Shown here piece after piece: positions 8,138-16,592 of a DNA stretch of 35,969 bases. The notes under the pieces are model-generated. The model was given only the letters and a program-made list of their open reading frames with translations, was not told the origin of the DNA and made no database searches. The stretch covers positions 1-35,969 of the forward strand of contig CAJMHW010000022.1 in NCBI GenBank assembly GCA_905213325.1, given 5' to 3'. This stretch comes from Collinsella aerofaciens. GTDB taxonomy: Bacteria > Actinomycetota > Coriobacteriia > Coriobacteriales > Coriobacteriaceae. A program made the translations under genes and the position numbers. Each line of letters begins with the position of its first letter. Position 1 is the stretch's first letter.

Positions 8138-8959
8138 ATGCCCTACCTGCTTTCTTGTGACATTCATACCCATACGATGTTCTCTGCGCATGCATATTCG
8201 ACCATTGAGGAGAATGTGTACTGGGCGGCAGAGCGTGGCCTGCAGGTGCTCGGATCTGCCGACCATCTGAGCTCTATGGTTACGGCTTGCCCCAATGACC
8301 TGCGCAGTTACCAGTTCTTTATCAACCAGGATATCTGGCCGCGCATTTGGAGCGGCGTGCTAGTGCTTCGCGGCGCCGAGGCCGATATCGTTTCGCTGGA
8401 CGGAAGCCTGTTTGGCGAGGACACTCCTGTCACGCTCGATATTGCCGGCGATTCGTACAGCCGTCAGCATTCGCTGTTCGATTTGGTTACGCGTAATTTG
8501 GATTATTTGGTTGCAAGCGTGCATAATCCGCAGATTGCTGAGGGCGCGACGCTGGCCCAAACGACCGAGATGTATATCAATGCCTTGGAACACCCCAAGG
8601 TGTTCATGCTGGGCCACGCGGATCGCTCGGGCGTGCCGTTCGATATCGACGAGGTGCTGTTGGCGGCTAAGGCCAAGCACAAGATTATCGAGATCAACAA
8701 CCATAGTCTTGAACACGGTGTCGACACTGAGCATTGGGCCGTATGCCGCAAGATTGCCGAGCGCTGCGCCGAGCTGGGCGTGGGCATTGGCGTGTCGACC
8801 GATGCCCACATTGGCATGGCCATTGGCAAGCTCGATCACGCGCGCAAGATGCTCGACGAGATTCACTTCCCGCTGGATTTGATTGTGACGCGCGACCGCG
8901 AGACGCTGCTGCGCGAGATGGCGGCAGCCGGCGTGTGCGATCTGCGCAATGGGATGTAG
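8138..8959 (+). CDS. PHP-domain metal-dependent phosphoesterase
   Basis: PHP-domain proteins are multi-metal phosphoesterases; relatives include histidinol phosphatase and YcdX-type phosphatases. The N-terminal DIHTHTMFSAHAYSTIEEN carries the first metal-binding His pair (residues 10 and 12). SADHLS gives the second cluster (~41-45), GHADR (about residue 162 on) a further site, and STDAHIG near residue 225 the final Asp/His. The length of 273 aa matches stand-alone PHP phosphatases. AAGGAG precedes ATG 8138 and a terminator follows. No histidine-biosynthesis neighbour is present, so a histidinol-phosphatase name is not justified. Confidence 0.88.
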   Translation: MPYLLSCDIHTHTMFSAHAYSTIEENVYWAAERGLQVLGSADHLSSMVTACPNDLRSYQFFINQDIWPRIWSGVLVLRGAEADIVSLDGSLFGEDTPVTLDIAGDSYSRQHSLFDLVTRNLDYLVASVHNPQIAEGATLAQTTEMYINALEHPKVFMLGHADRSGVPFDIDEVLLAAKAKHKIIEINNHSLEHGVDTEHWAVCRKIAERCAELGVGIGVSTDAHIGMAIGKLDHARKMLDEIHFPLDLIVTRDRETLLREMAAAGVCDLRNGM

Positions 8960-8979
8960 CGGAGTTTATAAACCAAGCG

Positions 8980-9013
8980 AAGGGGGCGGCCCAGGCGGGT
9001 CGCCCCCTTTCTT
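8980..9013 (+). terminator. Terminator after the PHP gene
   Basis: The stem aagggggcg (8980-8988) pairs with cgccccctt (9001-9009), followed by tctt. It lies between convergent genes. Confidence 0.8.
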
Positions 9014-9037
9014 GTCCCAAAAATCTACTGAGGTTGG

Positions 9038-10486
9038 TTAGCGGCGTTCGAGGACCGCTACGGTTTCGGTGTGGTCGGTGTGAGGGAACATGTCGACGGG
9101 CGTGATCTTGAGCAGGCGATAGCCTCCGTCGAGGAGCTGATGCAGGTCGCGCTCTTGAGTCACGGGGTTGCAGCTGATATAGGTGATGCGGCGCGGCTTA
9201 AGCGCGCAGGCAGCTTCGAGGAACTCGGGGGTAGAGCCGGCGCGCGGCGGATCGATGGAAAGGACATCGACCCGCTCGTTGTTGTCGGCGGCATCTAGGA
9301 TGTAGTCGGTGGCATCGTCGGCCATAAACCAAGCGCTGCGGGTGAGGCCGTTGAGCTCGGCATTACGACGTGCGTCGGCAATGCCGGCGTGGTTGCGCTC
9401 CACGCCAAGCAGCATAATACCGACGCCCTTGTCCTGGGCGGCTTTGGCTGCGCACAGGCCGATAGTTCCACTACCGCAATAGGCATCCATGAGTACGTCG
9501 CCCTGCTGCAGGTCCATGCCGTCAATCGCGAGCTGATAGAGCAGCTCGGTCTGCTGCGGGTTGGTCTGGTAGAACGCGGTGGGGGAGATATCGAACTCGC
9601 AGCCGAGCAGCTGGTCGCGCATGCACTCGGCGCCATATACAATGCGGGTTTCCTCGCCGAGGATGGCGTTGCCGGGGCGTCCGTTGATGTTTTGGGCGAC
9701 GGTGACGATGCGCGGATCGAGTGCGGCGACAGCCTCAAAGAACTCCTGCGCATGCGGCAAGTCGCGCTGAGCGGTCACGAGCGTGACCATGACCTGGTCG
9801 GTACGCCAACCGCAGCGGACGACGGCATAGCGAAGCAAACCAAGATGCTTGTCCTCATTAAAGGCGGGAATATGCAGCCGCTCAGCTTCGCGTGCGATGC
9901 CGTTGAGAATCTGACGGGCGCCCGGTGCCTCGACGGGGCATTCGGGTACGGCAACGATCTTGTGCGTGCCGCGCTCAAAGAAACCGCAACGGACAGCGCC
10001 CTCCTTACCGGGAGCAAAGGGAGTGGCGGCCTTATGGCGAAAACCGCGCGGCGCAGGATATTTGCCCGGGTCGCCCAGGGTGACACCCATGCCACGAATA
10101 GGATCTACAGCAATGCCCTCACGCTCACAAAGCGAAGCAAAAAGCTCCTCCATAGCAGCCTGCTTAGCTGCCAACTGCTTTTTATAAGGACGATTGAGCG
10201 CCGTGCATCCGCCACAAGCTCTCATGATGGAACAGGGAGACTTGGGATCCACAGCCTTACGCGCAGGCGAAACCGGATCTTTATGCGGACGCTTGGAGCG
10301 AGTCTGAGACGCTTTGTCTCCGCCTCGACGAGAGTCAGAACGCTTGGTCTTAGCCCTGCTCTTGGTCGATTTGCTTTTTGCAGCTTTAGAAGACTTGGAT
10401 TTCGTAGAAGATTTCTCCTCCTTCGACCCCTCAACCGCCTCCACCAAAGCACGACGAGCCCTACGCTCCGCACGAGATTCTGCCAT
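9038..10486 (-). CDS. rlmD: RlmD/TrmA-type RNA uracil-C5 methyltransferase
   Basis: The enzyme transfers methyl from SAM to C5 of a uracil in 23S rRNA (RlmD) or tRNA (TrmA); which target applies here is not settled. A four-cysteine iron-sulfur site fits C85, C91, C94 (CSIMRACGGC) and C183. SAM-domain motifs include DAYCGSGTIGL and SIDPPRAG. The catalytic cysteine is in ISCNP (Cys439). The first ~80 residues are an unusual Lys/Ser/Arg-rich extension, in place of or before a TRAM-like region, possibly for rRNA binding. The start is ATG 10484-10486, with GGAG 8 nt upstream; an in-frame GTG at 10498 lies within that ribosome site. The gene is monocistronic and convergent with the PHP gene. Confidence 0.88.
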   Translation of the reverse strand: MAESRAERRARRALVEAVEGSKEEKSSTKSKSSKAAKSKSTKSRAKTKRSDSRRGGDKASQTRSKRPHKDPVSPARKAVDPKSPCSIMRACGGCTALNRPYKKQLAAKQAAMEELFASLCEREGIAVDPIRGMGVTLGDPGKYPAPRGFRHKAATPFAPGKEGAVRCGFFERGTHKIVAVPECPVEAPGARQILNGIAREAERLHIPAFNEDKHLGLLRYAVVRCGWRTDQVMVTLVTAQRDLPHAQEFFEAVAALDPRIVTVAQNINGRPGNAILGEETRIVYGAECMRDQLLGCEFDISPTAFYQTNPQQTELLYQLAIDGMDLQQGDVLMDAYCGSGTIGLCAAKAAQDKGVGIMLLGVERNHAGIADARRNAELNGLTRSAWFMADDATDYILDAADNNERVDVLSIDPPRAGSTPEFLEAACALKPRRITYISCNPVTQERDLHQLLDGGYRLLKITPVDMFPHTDHTETVAVLERR

Positions 10487-10523
10487 CAATAACTCCACTT
10501 ATTCATGAATTAAAGCTGCAAGT

Positions 10524-10529
10524 ATTGTA
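10524..10529 (-). promoter_or_regulatory. Candidate -10 box of the RNA methyltransferase gene
   Basis: TACAAT on the minus strand lies 38 nt before the start codon; no good -35 is visible. Together with the palindrome at 10594-10732 and the ABC promoter at 10740-10768, it accounts for the 338-nt divergent gap. Confidence 0.3.
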
Positions 10530-10593
10530 CCGTGCCAAGCCAGCAGACGATATACAAGCGGTTTATTCGTGTCAGTGATAAGCCCAACGACGG

Positions 10594-10732
10594 TTGCCCG
10601 CCGCGTGAGGGGTGTGGGGGTTAAGTTTATCGCGAGTTCCGCACGAACAGGAGGCCACTTAATGTGGCCTCCGTCGTGAGCAGGACTGTAGAGCAGGAAA
10701 CTTAACCCCCACACCCCTCACGCGGCGGGCAA
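10594..10732. repeat. 139-bp element with perfect 35-bp inverted arms and inner hairpin
   Basis: Arms 10594-10628 and 10698-10732 are perfectly complementary over 35 bp. The 69-nt interior holds a second perfect palindrome: ggaggccac (10650-10658) with gtggcctcc (10664-10672). A further 5-bp stem surrounds it (10642-10646 with 10674-10678). No coding frame is evident. It lies in the divergent spacer between the RNA methyltransferase and the ABC importer, ending 8 bp before the importer's -35 box. It could be a MITE-like insertion or a foldback RNA; this is inference. Confidence 0.93.
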
Positions 10733-10739
10733 ACTCGCC

Positions 10740-10768
10740 TTGTGCTCTATCACGCTAAAGTGTATGAT
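10740..10768 (+). promoter_or_regulatory. Promoter of the amino-acid ABC operon
   Basis: TTGTGC (10740-10745) and TATGAT (10763-10768) have ideal 17-nt spacing, 57 nt before the start codon. Confidence 0.65.
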
Positions 10769-10786
10769 TCTGAACGTTACACGACT

Positions 10787-10806
10787 CACTTTACTTAACT
10801 AAAGTG
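10787..10806 (+). promoter_or_regulatory. Candidate operator in the ABC operon leader
   Basis: The inverted repeat cacttta-N6-taaagtg (10787-10793, 10800-10806) lies just downstream of the promoter. A third taaagtg occurs at 10756-10762 between the -35 and -10 boxes. The spacing fits repressor binding, but the regulator is unknown. Confidence 0.4.
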
Positions 10807-10824
10807 CCACCAAGGGGGAATACC

Positions 10825-11685
10825 ATGAATACCGATATGTCTCGTCGTCAGTTTGTTGGTCTAGCCGGTTCGCTCGCTACGGTTCTAGGTCTTGGCCTGG
10901 TAGGCTGCGGTGGTGGTGCCGGTAAGGGCTCCGCTGCCGGTTCTGCTGCAGCCAAGGATGTGAAGGGCGCTGCGGAGTCCAAGAAGCTCGTGGTGGGCTT
11001 TGATAAGTCCTATCCTCCGTACGGCTTTGTGGGCGACGATGGCGAGTACACCGGCTTTGATCTCGATCTGGCCAAGGCTGTTGCCGATAAGCAGGGCTGG
11101 GAGGTCAAATACGAGGCCATCGACTGGGATGCCAAGGATACGCTGCTTAACTCGGGCGCCATCAACTGCATCTGGAATGGCTTTACCATGGAGGGCCGTG
11201 AGGACGACTACACGTTCTCCGAGCCGTACATGCTCAACGAGCAGGTGCTCGTGGTCAAGAAGGATGCGGGCATCAAGAGCTGGGACGATCTTGCCGGCAA
11301 GACCGTGATTACTCAGACCGATTCCGCTGCGCAGGATGTGCTCGAGGGTGACCAGAAGGATCTGGCGGCGACATTTGCCACGCTCGATACCATCGGCGAG
11401 TACAACACGGCCTTTATGCAGCTCGAGAGCGGCGCGGTCGATGCCGTGGCTTGCGACCTTTCGATTGCCCGGTATCAGCTTGCCGCCAAGCCCGATGCCT
11501 ATACGCAGCTTGATGAGCCGCTGTCCAGCGAGCACTACGCCGTCGGCTTTAAGAAGGGCGACACCAAGTCGGCCGACGCCGTGACCGAGTCGCTCAAGGC
11601 GCTCTACGAGGACGGCACGGTTAAGGACCTGTGCGACAAGTATTCAAGCTATGGTCTATCTTTCGATAATTGGGTGCTCAAGTAA
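10825..11685 (+). CDS. Polar amino-acid ABC transporter substrate-binding lipoprotein
   Basis: This is the extracytoplasmic receptor of an amino-acid importer (SBP family 3). The signal region has SRRQFVG (6-12) and a hydrophobic stretch ending in LVGC (lipid-modified Cys28), then a Gly/Ala/Ser-rich linker. The twin-arginine pattern plus lipobox suggests possible export by Tat as a lipoprotein. The mature part opens with KLVVGFDKSYPPYGFVGDDGEYTGFDLDLA, the usual ligand-binding start, and has the later motifs WNGFTMEGRED and SFDNW. ATG 10825 follows AGGGGGAA. The length of 286 aa is typical. It overlaps the permease start by one base (TAATG). Confidence 0.93.
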   Translation: MNTDMSRRQFVGLAGSLATVLGLGLVGCGGGAGKGSAAGSAAAKDVKGAAESKKLVVGFDKSYPPYGFVGDDGEYTGFDLDLAKAVADKQGWEVKYEAIDWDAKDTLLNSGAINCIWNGFTMEGREDDYTFSEPYMLNEQVLVVKKDAGIKSWDDLAGKTVITQTDSAAQDVLEGDQKDLAATFATLDTIGEYNTAFMQLESGAVDAVACDLSIARYQLAAKPDAYTQLDEPLSSEHYAVGFKKGDTKSADAVTESLKALYEDGTVKDLCDKYSSYGLSFDNWVLK

Positions 11686-12338
11686 TGTCTATTCAGGTCA
11701 TGATACAGATGCTTGGCCAGGGTTTCTTGGTCAGTTTGCAGTTGTTTGTGCTGACGCTGCTGGGGTCGATTCCGCTGGGAATCCCCGTGGCGTTTATGCG
11801 CATGAGCAAAATCGCGCCGCTTCGCTGGATTGCGCGCATCTATATCTCGGTCATGCGCGGCACGCCGCTCATGCTGCAGATGTTTGCCATCTACTTTGCC
11901 CCGTACTACGTGTTTGGCATTTCGCTCACTCCCGATTCCAAGTGGACGGCGTGCGTCGTGGCGTTCATCATCAACTACGCCGGTTACTTTGCCGAGATCT
12001 ATCGCTCGGGCCTGCAGTCCATTCCGCGCGGTCAATACGAGGCAGCCGAGGTGCTGGGCTATTCGCGCATGCAGACGTTTCTGTATATCGTGATGCCGCA
12101 GGTCGCCAAGCGTATTCTGCCTGCGATGGGCAACGAGATCATCACGCTGGTCAAGGACACGTCGCTGGCGTTTGCCATTGGCGTGGGTGAGATGTTCTCG
12201 ACGGCCAAGGCGCTGGTCGCCTCGCAGGTGAGCATGGTGCCGTTTGCGATCGCGGCGCTAATCTACTGGGTCTTTAACTTCGTCGTCGAGATGCTGCTGG
12301 GCGCTGCCGAAAAGAAGCTGGACTATTACCATGACTAA
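11685..12338 (+). CDS. Polar amino-acid ABC transporter permease
   Basis: This is the membrane component of the importer. Its 217 residues show several hydrophobic segments. MRGTPLMLQMF and the EAA loop EAAEVLGYSRMQTFLYIVMPQ contact the ATPase and mark the HisM/GlnP-type family. The length is normal for a single permease that works as a homodimer. ATG 11685 overlaps the stop of the binding protein, so translational coupling is likely; an in-frame TTG 15 nt earlier is less likely. The 3' end overlaps the ATPase gene by 8 nt. Confidence 0.93.
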   Translation: MSIQVMIQMLGQGFLVSLQLFVLTLLGSIPLGIPVAFMRMSKIAPLRWIARIYISVMRGTPLMLQMFAIYFAPYYVFGISLTPDSKWTACVVAFIINYAGYFAEIYRSGLQSIPRGQYEAAEVLGYSRMQTFLYIVMPQVAKRILPAMGNEIITLVKDTSLAFAIGVGEMFSTAKALVASQVSMVPFAIAALIYWVFNFVVEMLLGAAEKKLDYYHD

Positions 12339-13095
12339 CTCAGTGATGAAAATCGAAAGCGCGCGCAAGGCGTTTGGCGGCAATGAGGTGCTCAAGGATA
12401 TCTCGCTCGAGGTCAAGCGTGGCGAGGTCGTGGCGATTATCGGGCCTTCGGGTGGCGGCAAGTCCACGCTGCTGCGGTGTGCCACGCTGCTCGAGACACT
12501 CGACGGAGGCTCACTCTCGTTTGGCGACCTTGCCGTTGCGACGGATGCGGGTTCGGGCGCGGTCTATGCGAAGGGCGATGTGCCCAAGCGGGCACGCTCG
12601 CGATTCGGCCTGGTGTTCCAAAATTACAACCTGTTCCCGCACTATACCGTGATGAAAAACATCATCGATGCTCCGATTCGCGTGCTCAAGCGCCCGCGCG
12701 AGCAGGCTGAAGCACGTGCGCGTGAGTTGATCGCGCAGATGGGGCTTACGGGCAACGAGAACAAGGTGCCATGTGAGCTTTCGGGCGGTCAACAACAGCG
12801 TGTGAGTATCGCCCGCGCCTTGGCGCTCGATCCGGAGATCCTGTTCTTTGATGAGCCGACTTCGGCGCTCGATCCCGAGCTGACGGCCGAGGTGCTGCGT
12901 GTCATTAAAGACCTTGCCGCGCAGAATATGACGATGGTGATCGTGACCCATGCGATGCAGTTTGCGCGCGATGTTGCCGACCGCGTGGTCTTTATGGATG
13001 GCGGCCGTATTGTCGAGGAGGGTCCTGCCGAGCAGGTTATCGACCATCCGCGTGAGCAGCGCACCCGTGAGTTCTTGAGCCGTATCGAGGGATAG
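12331..13095 (+). CDS. Polar amino-acid ABC transporter ATP-binding protein
   Basis: This ATPase powers the importer. Walker A GPSGGGKST is at residues 38-46. Q-loop VFQNYNLFPH, signature LSGGQQQR, Walker B ILFFDEPTSALD and H-loop VTHAMQFA follow in order. Between Walker A and the Q-loop there is an insertion of about a dozen residues (ATDAGSGAVYAKGDVPKRAR), longer than in GlnQ-type proteins. The start at 12331 overlaps the permease; Met6 (12346) is an alternative. The ligand cannot be told from sequence. Confidence 0.94.
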   Translation: MTNSVMKIESARKAFGGNEVLKDISLEVKRGEVVAIIGPSGGGKSTLLRCATLLETLDGGSLSFGDLAVATDAGSGAVYAKGDVPKRARSRFGLVFQNYNLFPHYTVMKNIIDAPIRVLKRPREQAEARARELIAQMGLTGNENKVPCELSGGQQQRVSIARALALDPEILFFDEPTSALDPELTAEVLRVIKDLAAQNMTMVIVTHAMQFARDVADRVVFMDGGRIVEEGPAEQVIDHPREQRTREFLSRIEG

Positions 13096-13128
13096 GCTCA
13101 GGTATTTACTCAACTATTAATTGAGGCG

Positions 13129-13167
13129 AAGCCGCCGCAGGTCTTACGGTCTGTGGCGGCTTTTTGT
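13129..13167 (+). terminator. Terminator of the ABC operon
   Basis: The 12-bp stem (13129-13140 with 13151-13162, one G-U) is followed by tttgtttg. Confidence 0.88.
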
Positions 13168-13405
13168 TTGCATCGGCGGGGTTCAATAATCGCCTCACAA
13201 GCTTATCTCTTCCTCTCGCCGCCTGTATTCATACGTGTGCCGAAAGGTGTGCATGGACGGTCGCCCGTGAGGGTAGGGTGGTGGCATAGGACATTTGGAG
13301 GGTGAGTCGGCTCGGCTGCCGACCATGCTGCTCCCGGGATGGCACCGACCGCGAACTCTCCCCGTTGGCGTCGCGCAATGCGCGCGGCCCTGCAAGGAGG
13401 TCATC
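13168..13405 (+). other. Non-coding leader region before the EF-G-like gene
   Basis: About 240 nt without a credible gene. It contains the short hairpin gtcggc-tcggct-gccgac (13306-13323) and ends in the ribosome site AAGGAGG (13394-13400). I see no convincing promoter pair and no known riboswitch consensus. A frame is open back to about 13295 but lacks a ribosome site and family similarity. Confidence 0.4.
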
Positions 13406-15481
13406 ATGGGTGCTCCCAAGACCGGCAATGTAAGGAACGTGGTGCTCGTAGGCCAAGGCGGGGTGGGCAAGACTTCACTCGCCGAGGCCATGCTCCACCT
13501 TTCCGGCAAGACCGCCCGCCTGGGCGGCCACGACGGCACCAAGCCCACGCTCGACTATGACCCCGAAGAGGTCAAGCGTGCATTTTCCATCTCGACGACC
13601 ATCGCGCCGATCGACTGGAAGGGCGCGCGCATCAATGTGCTCGATGCCCCGTGCTACCCCGATTTTATCGGCGACGCCTTTGCCGCGATGAGCGTCTGCG
13701 AGACGGCTCTGTTTGTGGTCGACGCCGAGGCCGGCCCACAGCCTACGACGGTTAAGCTCTGGTATGCCGCCGAGGACCTGCGTCTGGCGCGTGCGGTGTT
13801 CGTAAACCGCCTGTCGCGCTCCGAGGCCAGCTTTGCGACCACGATGGACCTGCTGCAAGAGCGCTTTGGCACGCGCCTGGGCGCCGTGACCCTTCCCTGG
13901 GGCGAGGGCGAGGACTTTGACGGCATCATCGACCTGGTGCGCATGAAGGCGCGCCATTGCAACGGCACCGAAGCCGTTGAGTCGGAGATTCCCGAGGAGT
14001 ATCGTGCCCAGGCCGAGGAGGCCCATGACCATCTGTGCGAGTTGGTGGCCGAGGCCGACGATGAGCTGATGATGAAGTACCTGGAAGGCGAGGAGACGCT
14101 GACGCAGGAGGAGCTTGAGGGCCTGCTGTCGAAGGCGATCGCCGAGCGCATCTTTGTGCCGGTCTTTGCGGGCGATTGCATTAAGGAGCAGGGCGTCAAC
14201 TCGCTGATGGACGACATCGCGACGTACTTTCCGGCGCCGACCGACTACGGCGAGATGCCGCTCATCGACGGTGATTCGCTCAAAATCTCGAGCGACGATG
14301 ACCGTCCGGTGGCGTTTGTGTTTAAGACCCTGGCCGATCCGCAGCAGGGTCGCATCAGCTTTATCAAGGTGCTGACGGGTACGCTTGAGCCGGGTCTTGA
14401 GCTGATCAACGCGCGTACCCGCAAGGGCGACCGTCTGGCTCACCTGTATGTGATGTGCGGCCGCGATATGACCGAGGTCGGTCACGCCTATGCCGGCGAC
14501 ATCATCGTGGCGCCCAAGCTGGCTGCCGAGACGGGCGACACGCTCTCGATTACCGGTAAGGTCGAGGCCGCGGCGTTTAAGTTCCCCAACTCGCAGTACC
14601 GCATTGCCATCGAGGCCGAGAATCGCGGCGACGAAGAGAAGCTCTACACGTTTATCGAGAAGGCCTGCAAGGCCGATCCGACCATGAGCATCGACCGCGA
14701 CGAGGAGACCGGCCAGACCATTATCTCCGCCGTTGGTGAGGCGCAGGTTTCGGTGCTGCTCAACCGTTTGGAGGATCGCACCAAAGTCGTGGCCAAGAGC
14801 GTGCCGATCCGCATTCCGTATCGCGAGACCATTCGCCGTACGGCAAGTGCCCAGGGCCGCCATAAGAAGCAGACCGGCGGCGCCGGTCAGTACGGCGACT
14901 GCTGGCTGCGCGTGGAGCCGCTCATTGGGCCCGACGGCACGAGCGATGGCTATGAGTTTGTGGACGAGGTCGTGGGCGGCCGTATTCCGCGCTCGCTGAT
15001 CCCCGCCGTGGACAAGGGTGTCCAGGAGACCATGAAGGACGGCATCATTGCCGGCTACCCGCTCACGGGCATTCGCGTGGCTGTGTACGACGGCTCGTAT
15101 CACAGCGTCGACTCCAACGAGATGGCGTTCCGCGCGGCAGCTCGCATCGGCCTGCGCAAGGCATGTGCCGATGCCGACCCGGTGGTGCTGGAGCCCATTG
15201 AGGAAATTACGGTGACCATCCCCGAGAGCTACGCCGGCGCTGTGATGGGCGACATCTCGGCATCGCGCGGTCGCGTGACGGGCATGGAGACCGATGAGCG
15301 CGGCGATACCGTGGTTATTGCCCAGGCGCCGCTGGCAGAGCTGACGGATTATTCGACGCGCCTGCGCTCTATCACGCGCGGCACGGGTGACTTTACCATG
15401 AAGCCCGCAGGCTATGAGCAGGTGCCTTATGACGTTCAGGCCAAGCTGGTCGAGCGCTATGAGGAGGGCCGCGCCAAGTAG
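13406..15481 (+). CDS. Elongation factor G-like GTPase (EF-G2 type)
   Basis: The five-domain layout of EF-G is kept over 691 residues, including SAQGRHKKQTGGAGQYGD in domain IV. The GTPase motifs differ from true EF-G. G1 is GQGGVGKT (16-23) instead of AHIDAGKT. Switch I has KRAFSISTT where EF-G has RGITI. G3 is DAPCYPD (80-86) instead of DTPGHVD. G4 is NRLS (134-137) instead of NKMD. These changes match the EF-G-like/FusA2 branch of Actinobacteria, whose members are reported to bind GTP but not to replace EF-G in translocation. The start ATG 13406 has AAGGAGG 5 nt upstream. The gene stands alone, with its own terminator. Confidence 0.88.
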   Translation: MGAPKTGNVRNVVLVGQGGVGKTSLAEAMLHLSGKTARLGGHDGTKPTLDYDPEEVKRAFSISTTIAPIDWKGARINVLDAPCYPDFIGDAFAAMSVCETALFVVDAEAGPQPTTVKLWYAAEDLRLARAVFVNRLSRSEASFATTMDLLQERFGTRLGAVTLPWGEGEDFDGIIDLVRMKARHCNGTEAVESEIPEEYRAQAEEAHDHLCELVAEADDELMMKYLEGEETLTQEELEGLLSKAIAERIFVPVFAGDCIKEQGVNSLMDDIATYFPAPTDYGEMPLIDGDSLKISSDDDRPVAFVFKTLADPQQGRISFIKVLTGTLEPGLELINARTRKGDRLAHLYVMCGRDMTEVGHAYAGDIIVAPKLAAETGDTLSITGKVEAAAFKFPNSQYRIAIEAENRGDEEKLYTFIEKACKADPTMSIDRDEETGQTIISAVGEAQVSVLLNRLEDRTKVVAKSVPIRIPYRETIRRTASAQGRHKKQTGGAGQYGDCWLRVEPLIGPDGTSDGYEFVDEVVGGRIPRSLIPAVDKGVQETMKDGIIAGYPLTGIRVAVYDGSYHSVDSNEMAFRAAARIGLRKACADADPVVLEPIEEITVTIPESYAGAVMGDISASRGRVTGMETDERGDTVVIAQAPLAELTDYSTRLRSITRGTGDFTMKPAGYEQVPYDVQAKLVERYEEGRAK

Positions 15482-15516
15482 CACGTGATTTTGTCTGCAA
15501 TGTAGGTGCTGACGAA

Positions 15517-15551
15517 AGGGCCGCCCTGGGTAACCGGGGCGGCTCTTTTTG
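15517..15551 (+). terminator. Terminator of the EF-G-like gene
   Basis: The 10-bp stem (15517-15526 with 15537-15546, one G-U) is followed by tttt. Next to it lies a short ccttggggacggagg segment that resembles other intergenic GGGGAC stretches in this window but is not itself palindromic. Confidence 0.82.
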
Positions 15552-15608
15552 ATTCCTTGGGGACGGAGGAAAACGGATCATTTAGGCTTTGGGGCAGCTT
15601 GGTCGGTC

Positions 15609-16592
15609 CTAGTCTCCCGAGGCCTGATTGCGGCCGGTGGTGTAGTCGATCTGCACGTGCGGCTGCAGGTTGTAGCAATATACGTGGAAGCAGAGGGTCT
15701 TGCCGTGGTCCTCGACCGATTGCGCCTCAAGGCGCATGCCACGGCAGACAAGTTCCTCTTCGTTATACATAGGCGTGACGCGGTAGAGCACATGGTTGCC
15801 CGTATCGCGAATATAGTTGAGAATCTGCTCTTCAAACGGCAGCATGCCCGTCTCGTTGAGATAGCGCGTGCCGGTGAGGAGATTCTTGCGGTTGGCGTTT
15901 TCGCCGCAGAGCGACCAGGCGATAAGGTGGCAGCGGTTGTAGAGGCTCTGGCCCGGAATAAAGTCGTAGCGCTGCTGGTGCCAACCGGCAGGATGGATGC
16001 GCGAGATATCGCCGCGCTTTCCCTGTCCGAGCGACTCGGGGCCTACACAGGCGAGCGCCTTGCGAGTGCGACCCAGGCTGTCGAGCTTGGAGAATTTCTT
16101 AAAGCAGCCCTCTTCGGTGGCGCGATCGTATTCATCGAGTGTGAATGACGGCGTGCCGAGCGGGTGCGTGCTGTCGGCGCGAAGGGCAACGTAGGGGTTG
16201 CCGGCGTAGTCGGGAATGCTGCTGAGATAAACACCGCGGGCGCGGTTGAGGTCGGGGTTTTCGACCTCGTCGATGGGGGTGGCGGCACTGCCCGCGGAAA
16301 CGTCGTCATCGGTGTCGGTCGCGGCGGAATCGGAGCCATCGCCGGAGTCCTGGCTGTTTTGAGGGTCCGCCGCGCTCGCCGTTCCCGATTCGAGCCGAGC
16401 GACCAGGTCTGCCTCGTCGTCGGTGCGGCTGGGACTCTCGTTTTGTTTTTCGGCCAGAGCCGCCGCCTGCTCATCGCCTTGCGGCGACAGCAACTTGGGC
16501 GCTCCGTCGAGCGATCCCGTAAACAGCGCAAACCCCAGCACCACGGCGGTGCCGATGGAAAGTGCTTGCTTGTAGGCGGGCTTGCGCGACAT
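15609..16592 (-). CDS. Secreted or membrane-anchored DNA/RNA non-specific endonuclease (EndA/streptodornase-like)
   Basis: This is a His-Me finger nuclease that cuts nucleic acids outside the cell. An N-terminal hydrophobic segment (LSIGTAVVLGFALFTG, 11-26) after basic residues acts as signal or anchor. A low-complexity Asp/Ser/Ala linker follows (about 40-115), then the nuclease domain. Its core is YNRCHLIAWSLCG (218-230, catalytic His222) followed by NANRKNLLTGTRYLN with metal-binding Asn and then GMLPFEE. HVLYRVTP and YNLQPHVQIDYTTG complete the pattern. It matches the NRxHLI variant of streptococcal DNases rather than classical DRGH. ATG 16592 has AGGAG 5 nt upstream. Roles in nutrition, DNA uptake or trap degradation cannot be separated. 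Confidence 0.9.
   Translation of the reverse strand: MSRKPAYKQALSIGTAVVLGFALFTGSLDGAPKLLSPQGDEQAAALAEKQNESPSRTDDEADLVARLESGTASAADPQNSQDSGDGSDSAATDTDDDVSAGSAATPIDEVENPDLNRARGVYLSSIPDYAGNPYVALRADSTHPLGTPSFTLDEYDRATEEGCFKKFSKLDSLGRTRKALACVGPESLGQGKRGDISRIHPAGWHQQRYDFIPGQSLYNRCHLIAWSLCGENANRKNLLTGTRYLNETGMLPFEEQILNYIRDTGNHVLYRVTPMYNEEELVCRGMRLEAQSVEDHGKTLCFHVYCYNLQPHVQIDYTTGRNQASGD

Noticed and set aside
15555..15590. ttggggacggagg segment as another palindromic element
   Set aside because: No complementary arm was found nearby; it is only similar in base content to the other GGGGAC stretches.
15549..16148. Plus-strand frame opposite the nuclease
   Set aside because: The nuclease frame has a ribosome site, signal segment and catalytic motif; the opposite frame has none.
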